This document shows, piece after piece, positions 6,871 through 10,617 of a DNA stretch of 10,617 bases; position 1 is the stretch's first letter, and every line of letters begins with the position of its first letter. The stretch is from JBKXSZ01 sp047017005 (GTDB lineage: Bacteria; Bacillota; Clostridia; TANB77; CAG-508), in contig JBKXSZ010000031.1 of NCBI GenBank assembly GCA_047017005.1, positions 1-10,617 on the forward strand, in the 5' to 3' direction. Under the pieces are notes generated by a model that saw only the letters and a list, made by a program, of their open reading frames with translations, had not been told where the DNA came from and made no database searches. The position numbers and the translations under genes were made by a program.

Positions 6871-7881
6871 TTATTTCTTATCTACACTTGCGATATAGCA
6901 AGCTAAGTCTACTAATTTGTTTGAATATCCCCATTCATTATCATACCATGCTACTAATTTTACGAAAGTATCGGTTAATTGAATACCAGCTTTTGCATCA
7001 AATATAGAAGTATGGTTGTCATTTGTAAAGTCAGATGATACAAGTGGTTCATCTACATATTCAATGATTCCCTTAAATTCGTTTTCAGACGCTTTTTTCA
7101 TTGCTGTACAGATTTCTTCATAAGTAGTTGGTTTTTCTAGGTTACATGTTAAATCTACAACAGAAACATCAACAGTAGGTACTCTGAATGCCATACCTGT
7201 TAATTTTCCATTTAATTCTGGTATTACTTTTCCAACTGCTTTTGCAGCTCCTGTTGAAGAAGGAATAATATTAGCAGCTGCTGCTCTACCACCTCTCCAG
7301 TCTTTTTTAGAAGCTCCATCTACTGTTTTTTGTGTTGCTGTAGTAGCATGTACTGTTGTCATTAATCCATCTTTAATTCCAAAATTATCATGAATAACTT
7401 TAGCAAGTGGTGCTAAGCAGTTTGTTGTACAAGATGCATTTGATATGATATTCATATCTGGTGTATATTTATTATTGTTAACTCCCATTACAAACATTGG
7501 AGCATCTTTTGATGGAGCACTAATTACTACTTTTTTAGCTCCAGCATCGATATGAGCTTGTGCTTTTTCTAATGTTGTAAATACTCCGGAACATTCTAAT
7601 ACATATTCTACACCTAATTCTCCCCAAGGAATATTGTGTGGGTCCATTTCATTATATACTTTTATTTCTTTTCCATTTACGACTAAATGTCCATTTTCTT
7701 CTTTTATTTCTCCATTGAATTTTCCATGTACGGTATCATATTTTACCATGTAAGCCATGTAGTCCGCTGTCACGAAAGGGTCGTTAATTGCAACTACCTC
7801 AACTTCTTCCTTTCCTAAAGCTGCTTGGAATGTTAACTTTCCAATTCTTCCAAATCCGTTAATTCCTACTTTAACTGACAT
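6871..7881 (-). CDS. gapA: Glyceraldehyde-3-phosphate dehydrogenase, type I
   Basis: This tetrameric cytosolic enzyme oxidises glyceraldehyde 3-phosphate to 1,3-bisphosphoglycerate with NAD and phosphate. It is 336 residues, full length. The Rossmann motif is GINGFGRIGKL (7-17), and Asp34 in AINDPF favours NAD over NADP, pointing to the glycolytic direction. Catalytic Cys151 lies in SNASCTTNCLAP and its partner His178 in TTVHATTATQ. Other landmarks are KYDTVHGKF, GGRAAAANIIPSSTGAAKAVG, MAFRVPT and the C-terminal WYDNEWGYSN. The ATG at 7881 has GGAGGAA at 8-nt spacing. It is the first gene of the operon gapA-pgk-nudix-tpiA. No CggR-like regulator precedes it; instead there are two terminators, a possible promoter and a small inverted repeat. 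Confidence 0.98.
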   Translation of the reverse strand: MSVKVGINGFGRIGKLTFQAALGKEEVEVVAINDPFVTADYMAYMVKYDTVHGKFNGEIKEENGHLVVNGKEIKVYNEMDPHNIPWGELGVEYVLECSGVFTTLEKAQAHIDAGAKKVVISAPSKDAPMFVMGVNNNKYTPDMNIISNASCTTNCLAPLAKVIHDNFGIKDGLMTTVHATTATQKTVDGASKKDWRGGRAAAANIIPSSTGAAKAVGKVIPELNGKLTGMAFRVPTVDVSVVDLTCNLEKPTTYEEICTAMKKASENEFKGIIEYVDEPLVSSDFTNDNHTSIFDAKAGIQLTDTFVKLVAWYDNEWGYSNKLVDLACYIASVDKK

Positions 7882-7900
7882 ATTAAAATTCCTCCATTTC

Positions 7901-7920
7901 TGATACTTGATTTTGTATCA
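7901..7920. promoter_or_regulatory. Inverted repeat just before the gapA ribosome site
   Basis: TGATAC (7901-7906) and GTATCA (7915-7920) form a perfect 6-bp dyad with an 8-bp centre. An overlapping shorter pairing, TTGAT with ATCAA, is also possible. It could be a small operator or an mRNA 5' hairpin next to the gapA Shine-Dalgarno. No protein can be assigned. Confidence 0.35.
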
Positions 7921-7934
7921 ATTAAAATTTACAC

Positions 7935-7962
7935 AAAAAAGAAGTGTCTTTTCCGGCACTTC
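7935..7962 (-). terminator. Second terminator-like hairpin upstream of gapA
   Basis: On the minus strand GAAGTG pairs with CACTTC (7957-7962 with 7941-7946) across a 10-nt loop, followed by six Ts (7935-7940). It is weaker than the hairpin before it and may back it up. Confidence 0.55.
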
Positions 7963-7963
7963 A

Positions 7964-7992
7964 ATTCTATATCAAAAAAGAATACTTTTCAA
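7964..7992 (-). promoter_or_regulatory. Candidate gapA operon promoter
   Basis: Minus strand TTGAAA (7987-7992), a 17-bp spacer and TAGAAT (7964-7969) match sigma-A elements well. The elements overlap the first terminator hairpin, and transcription would start inside the second, giving a leader of about 75 nt. It is the best promoter match in the gap before gapA. Confidence 0.45.
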
Positions 7993-8001
7993 GTATTCTT
8001 T
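7974..8001 (-). terminator. Intrinsic terminator of the small repeat-protein gene
   Basis: On the minus strand AAAGAATACTT and AAGTATTCTTT form a perfect 11-bp stem with a 3-nt loop (7977-8001), running into TTTTTT. It lies 25 bp past the stop of the 94-residue gene. GC content is low, but the stem is long and the T-tract clear. Confidence 0.75.
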
Positions 8002-8026
8002 CTTAATTTCTATTAATTCCTTTTTT

Positions 8027-8311
8027 CTACTCAGCTTTTTTCTTTCTTAGTAGAGTAATTTCTTGATGCCAGTCAATTGGTTGACACCAGAACTCCTTCA
8101 TTCCTTTGAAAGATACATCTTGGAACCAAAAATCATGCATTTTTTGTACAAATTTCTCTTCTCCTGGAGTCAATTCTAATTTTATTTCTTTATGCCAATC
8201 AATTGGTGAACACCAAAAGTCTTTTACTCTTGACCAAAAGCTTATTTTTGCTGGTAAATTAGCTCCATTTGTTCCTTCGTTTTCTATTACTGCTGTAACT
8301 TTCTCTCCCAT
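8027..8311 (-). CDS. Small protein of unknown function with duplicated FWC-PIDWH motif
   Basis: I do not recognise this 94-residue protein. Its striking feature is an internal duplication: VKDFWCSPIDWHKEIKL (29-45) and MKEFWCQPIDWHQEITL (71-87), a period of 42 residues. A partial extra copy, MHDFWFQDVSF, lies at 58-68, and F25-W26 opens the first unit, giving four Phe-Trp pairs. Each full unit repeats Cys, Asp, Trp and His in the same order, which could bind a metal or stack on a ligand; that is inference. There is no signal peptide or membrane segment, and the C-terminus is basic (LLRKKKAE). The gene is real by its setting: near-consensus AAGGAGG (8320-8326) at 8-nt spacing, a good promoter upstream and a terminator downstream, making a single-gene unit between mtaB and gapA. 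Confidence 0.8.
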   Translation of the reverse strand: MGEKVTAVIENEGTNGANLPAKISFWSRVKDFWCSPIDWHKEIKLELTPGEEKFVQKMHDFWFQDVSFKGMKEFWCQPIDWHQEITLLRKKKAE

Positions 8312-8358
8312 TTATTTTTCCTCCTTAGTATACTTTTAACTCTTTATTAGTTATTCTA

Positions 8359-8387
8359 TTTATATAATAAACTGACTTATTTTTCAA
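8359..8387 (-). promoter_or_regulatory. Promoter of the FWC-repeat protein gene
   Basis: Minus strand TTGAAA (8382-8387), a 17-bp spacer and TATAAA (8359-8364) lie 48 bp before the ATG at 8311. Spacing and hexamers agree well with a sigma-A promoter. Confidence 0.65.
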
Positions 8388-8454
8388 TAGTATTTGCACT
8401 TTTCCATATTAAATATTTGTTACAGAATTGTTTCATTTTTATTACACGTTCCTC

Positions 8455-9778
8455 TTATCTTGTTTCCCATAACTTTCCAATCAAAGCATCAACTTTAGCT
8501 TCTGTAATACTTACCTTCACTATCTGATTAATATATTGTTTTGACTCTTCTGGTTGTATTTTTATTTTTACTAAAATATAGTTTGTTGTATGTCCTTTTA
8601 AGTAACCATTTTCCTCTTCTTCTATTAAAACTTTCACTACTCTTCCTATTTGTTTTTGATGATGTTCTTCTTCTTTTTGGTTAGATAATACAATTAGTTT
8701 TTTACTTCTTTCTTCCTTTTTTTCTCCCGATACTTGCCCATCCATATTAGCCGCTCTTGTTCCTTTCCTTGGTGAATATTTAAAGATATGCATACGATAA
8801 AAATCCACTTTTTCTAAATAAGAATAAGTCTCTTCAAACTCTTCTTCGGACTCTTGTGGAAATCCTACAATAACATCTGTTGTCAAAGCTGCATTAGGAT
8901 AAACCTTTTGAATTTGTTGCACTCCTTTAAAAAATTCTTCTGCTGTATAGTGTCGATTCATTCTTTTTAGTGTTGCATCACATCCACTCTGTAAAGACAA
9001 GTGAAAATGGTCACATACTTTTTCTAGTTCTTTTAACTGTGAAATAAAAGAAACATTCATTAAAGTAGGCTCTAAAGAACCTAATCGTATTCTCTCAATT
9101 CCTTTAATACTATTTAGCTCTTTTAGTAAATCTATTAAGCCAATGGATCCGTTTTAAGTCTTTTCCATAAGAAGCTAGATGAATCCCTGTTAGTACAACT
9201 TCTTTTATTCCTTTCTGTGCTATTTTAGTTACCTCTTCTACCACACTTTCAATCTGTCTGCTTCGAATTCTTCCTCTTGCATAAGGAATAATACAATAAG
9301 AACAAAAATTATCACAGCCATCTTGAACTTTAATAACCGCTCTATTTCTTTCTGTATAGGTAATAGAACCAAAATCCATAAATTGCTTTTGTTGCATGAC
9401 ATCTGAAACAACTTGTTCCTTTTCTCTGTTTTTATCAAATTTTTCGACTAACTCTACAATTTTATTTTTCTCATTAATTCCAAGTATTAAATCAATTTCT
9501 TCTATTTTCTCTAATTCTTCTTTTCCCACTTGTGCATAACAACCACATGCTACTACTATTGCCTTTGGATTCTTCTCTTTCACCCTACGTATCATCTGTC
9601 TAGATTTTCTATCCGACATATTTGTTACTGTACAAGTATTAATAATATAAACGTCTGCATTATTGATAAAATCCACCACTTCATATCCAGCTTGTATAAA
9701 TTGTTGCGTCATGGCATTAGTTTCATATTGATTTACTTTACATCCTAACGTATAAAATGCTACTGTTTTCTTTTCCAA
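8455..9778 (-). pseudogene. mtaB: mtaB, tRNA t6A37 methylthiotransferase, split by a frameshift
   Basis: MtaB (YqeV) is a radical-SAM enzyme that adds a methylthio group to t6A at position 37 of tRNAs reading ANN codons. The 5' frame (9778-9110) holds the N-terminal cluster cysteines C13 (LGCKVNQYET), C49 (NTCT) and C80 (CGCYAQ), and the radical-SAM motif CDNFCSYC (C155, C159, C162). After D207-L208 at 9155-9157 homology leaves this frame, which ends at 9110. It resumes one base over with GSIGLIDLLKEL, LGSLEPTLM and FHLSLQSGCDATLKRMNRHY, then VGFPQESEEEFEET and a C-terminal TRAM-like domain, ending at 8455. Joined, it is about 440 residues, normal for MtaB. The start is TTG at 9778 with AAGGAAG 7 nt upstream. 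Both halves look otherwise intact, so this is a recent mutation, a sequencing error in AAAA, or, less likely, recoding. Confidence 0.9.
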
Positions 9779-9785
9779 TTTATTT

Positions 9786-9792
9786 CTTCCTT
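9786..9792 (-). promoter_or_regulatory. Ribosome binding site for the TTG start of mtaB
   Basis: AAGGAAG on the minus strand lies 7 nt before TTG at 9778. The protein begins MEKKTVAFYTLGCKVNQYET, the usual MtaB N-terminus, so TTG is the natural start. Confidence 0.7.
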
Positions 9793-9824
9793 TTCTTTCT
9801 ATATTCTATTATTTTTCTTTTGCT

Positions 9825-9853
9825 ATTTTATCTTTATTTTACAATTATGTCAA
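9825..9853 (-). promoter_or_regulatory. Near-consensus promoter of mtaB
   Basis: A perfect TTGACA (9848-9853), a 17-bp spacer and TAAAAT (9825-9830) on the minus strand give a predicted start about 40 nt before the TTG codon. This is the strongest promoter match in the window. Confidence 0.8.
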
Positions 9854-9864
9854 TTTTTTTATTA

Positions 9865-9899
9865 TTTACTACTAGACTTATTACCTTTTTTGTAGTAAA
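9865..9899. repeat. Spaced inverted repeat in the divergent intergenic region
   Basis: TTTACTAC (9865-9872) and GTAGTAAA (9892-9899) are perfect 8-bp inverted copies 19 bp apart. The pair lies just upstream of the mtaB -35 box, in the region shared with the divergent gene, so it could be a regulator site. No regulator is known. Confidence 0.4.
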
Positions 9900-9921
9900 C
9901 TAATTTTGTTTATTTTATGTA

Positions 9922-9948
9922 ATTCTATTTCATAATTGAAATTAGAAT
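9922..9948. promoter_or_regulatory. Dyad in the promoter region of the kinase-like gene
   Basis: ATTCTATTTCA (9922-9932) and TGAAATTAGAAT (9937-9948) form an 11-bp inverted repeat with one bulged base and a TAAT centre. It contains possible -10 hexamers (CATAAT at 9931-9936, TAGAAT at 9943-9948) but no good -35, as seen in activator-dependent or operator-controlled promoters. This is inference. Confidence 0.4.
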
Positions 9949-9961
9949 AGTAAAAGCAAGG

Positions 9962-9975
9962 CCGCGAAATTGCGG
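9962..9975 (+). other. Short GC-rich hairpin directly before a ribosome binding site
   Basis: CCGC (9962-9965) and GCGG (9972-9975) form a small stem with a 6-nt loop in otherwise very AT-rich DNA. It ends next to the AAAAGGAG (9976-9983) of the following gene. It may stabilise the mRNA 5' end or tune ribosome access; it matches no riboswitch I know. Confidence 0.4.
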
Positions 9976-9990
9976 AAAAGGAGAAAGTGT

Positions 9991-10458
9991 ATGCTTACAT
10001 TTGAAAATCGGAGTTTAATTCTATTAATTGGCTTACCCCATTCAAAAAAGACAGATTTCCTAACCGTTCATTTTAAAAAGTATCAACTTACTCCCGATAT
10101 GTTTCGTCGTGATATTTTCGGAAACATTATCTGTAATGAAAACAAAACATTTGGGAAGTTTTACAAAGAATTAAAAGAACGCTTAAATCAGCATGTCACA
10201 ACCGTTGTTGATTATGCCACTTTAAGGATACCAACTACAGCAGAGTACTTTGTTTCTAAAGCTAAACAAGCTCATATGAAAACATATGCTATTATCTTCA
10301 ATTATCCTTATGAATACTATATTCATAAAGGAACTTCTTTAAAAGAATATGATGAATTTCAATCTAATTTGATAAAGATAAAAAACTTAGATTTTTATCA
10401 AATTTATGAATTAAAAAATCCTGATGAAATTTCTTGTATTCAAGTAATCTTTTTATAG
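9991..10458 (+). CDS. Small P-loop kinase-like protein (AAA_33/PNKP type) with degenerate Walker A
   Basis: This 155-residue protein resembles predicted kinases of the AAA_33/polynucleotide-kinase group. The order of elements fits: a hydrophobic strand and P-loop-like LILLIGLPHSKKTDF (9-23), LTPDMFRRDIFG (33-44) in place of the usual SSDxxRxxLFG, TTVVDYATL (70-78) in place of the VVDATN strand, a helix, and TYAIIFNYPYE (98-108) matching the AIVFD-P strand. The Walker A is damaged: GxxxxGK[ST] has become GLPHSKKT (14-21), with Lys for the second Gly, and the lid arginines are not obvious. It may be inactive as a kinase or use nucleotide differently. The start is ATG at 9991 with AAAAGGAG at 7-nt spacing; a TTG at 9970 in frame lies in the upstream hairpin and is rejected. 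It is the only plus-strand gene, transcribed alone and divergent from mtaB. Confidence 0.7.
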   Translation: MLTFENRSLILLIGLPHSKKTDFLTVHFKKYQLTPDMFRRDIFGNIICNENKTFGKFYKELKERLNQHVTTVVDYATLRIPTTAEYFVSKAKQAHMKTYAIIFNYPYEYYIHKGTSLKEYDEFQSNLIKIKNLDFYQIYELKNPDEISCIQVIFL

Positions 10459-10476
10459 CGTACCTAGTCTTTAGTC

Positions 10477-10510
10477 AAATCAGTAGAAAATCTACTGATT
10501 TTTCTTTTTT
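10477..10510 (+). terminator. Intrinsic terminator of the kinase-like gene
   Basis: AAATCAGTAGA (10477-10487) and TCTACTGATTT (10491-10501) form a perfect 11-bp stem with an AAA loop, followed by a T-rich tract to 10510. It begins 18 bp past the stop codon. Confidence 0.88.
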
Positions 10511-10563
10511 ACCATTTTTTCTTATTTCCTCCTGTTATTTTTCGATTATGATAGTATTATTAA

Positions 10564-10617
10564 ATCGAGTAGAGAATAAATAATTATTTTATTTATTCCC
10601 TCTCACACCACCACATC
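10564..10617 (-). mobile_element. 3' end of a group II intron (domain VI and edge of domain V)
   Basis: Read on the minus strand, GTGGTGGTGTGAGAGG leads into a long stem and then CTACTCGAT. The stem pairs GAG with CUC and AG with CU, leaving a single unpaired A (10570) between them, and continues through a G-U pair and a perfect 10-bp helix, GAATAAATAA with TTATTTATTC (10574-10583, 10589-10598), closed by a 5-nt loop. A bulged A seven bases from an end in ...GAU is the layout of group II intron domain VI, with the branch-point A and an AY 3' splice site. The preceding GGTGGT fits the 3' strand of domain V. The intron body and any reverse transcriptase would lie to the right of the window. The predicted intron-exon junction is at 10564/10563. 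Confidence 0.7.

Noticed and set aside
8312..8454. Possible terminator behind mtaB
   Set aside because: No stem with a T-tract could be found; only the promoter of the next gene is supported in this gap.
9238..9438. Second minus-strand open frame inside mtaB
   Set aside because: It is out of frame with the radical-SAM motif CDNFCSYC, which is in the main mtaB frame, so it is a shadow and does not repair the frameshift.
10480..10540. AGGAGG followed by ATG and a 7-codon minus-strand reading frame
   Set aside because: The spacing is 12 nt, the peptide (MVKKKNQ) overlaps the terminator of the opposite gene, and nothing supports translation. It could be a remnant of the 3' exon next to the intron, but that cannot be shown here.

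Overview
The window is AT-rich, with strong Shine-Dalgarno sequences, several TTG starts, standard TGA/TAA/TAG stops and a Clostridia-like gene set. It most likely comes from a low-GC Firmicute (Clostridia or a related gut lineage). I cannot name a species. Nearly everything is transcribed on the minus strand, so genes are described from right to left.

Right edge (about 9780-10617): the only plus-strand gene encodes a small, degenerate P-loop kinase-like protein with its own terminator. It is divergent from a broken mtaB gene, and the 212-bp gap between them holds a near-consensus mtaB promoter and two inverted repeats. The last 54 bases look like the 3' end of a group II intron on the minus strand, with domain VI and a bulged branch-point A. 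Positions 8027-9778 hold mtaB (tRNA methylthiotransferase), split by a one-base frameshift near 9151-9155, and a 94-residue protein with a duplicated Phe-Trp-Cys motif that I cannot assign to a family.

Centre (4108-7881): a glycolytic operon, gapA-pgk-nudix-tpiA, ends at a clear intrinsic terminator behind tpiA. A stable hairpin lies between gapA and pgk. A Nudix hydrolase with a TTG start sits tightly between pgk and tpiA.

Left (1-3926): gpmI has its own extended -10 promoter and is followed on the same strand, with no visible terminator, by an orphan YezG-type immunity protein, a NifU/IscU-like scaffold protein and a GGGtGRT-family protein cut by the window edge. The last two form a tight pair of unknown function and may also have their own promoter.

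gapA, pgk, tpiA and gpmI together cover most of lower glycolysis; enolase and pyruvate kinase are not in the window. No tRNA, rRNA, CRISPR array or complete insertion sequence is visible. No gene-free stretch exceeds 300 bases; the largest is 9779-9990.
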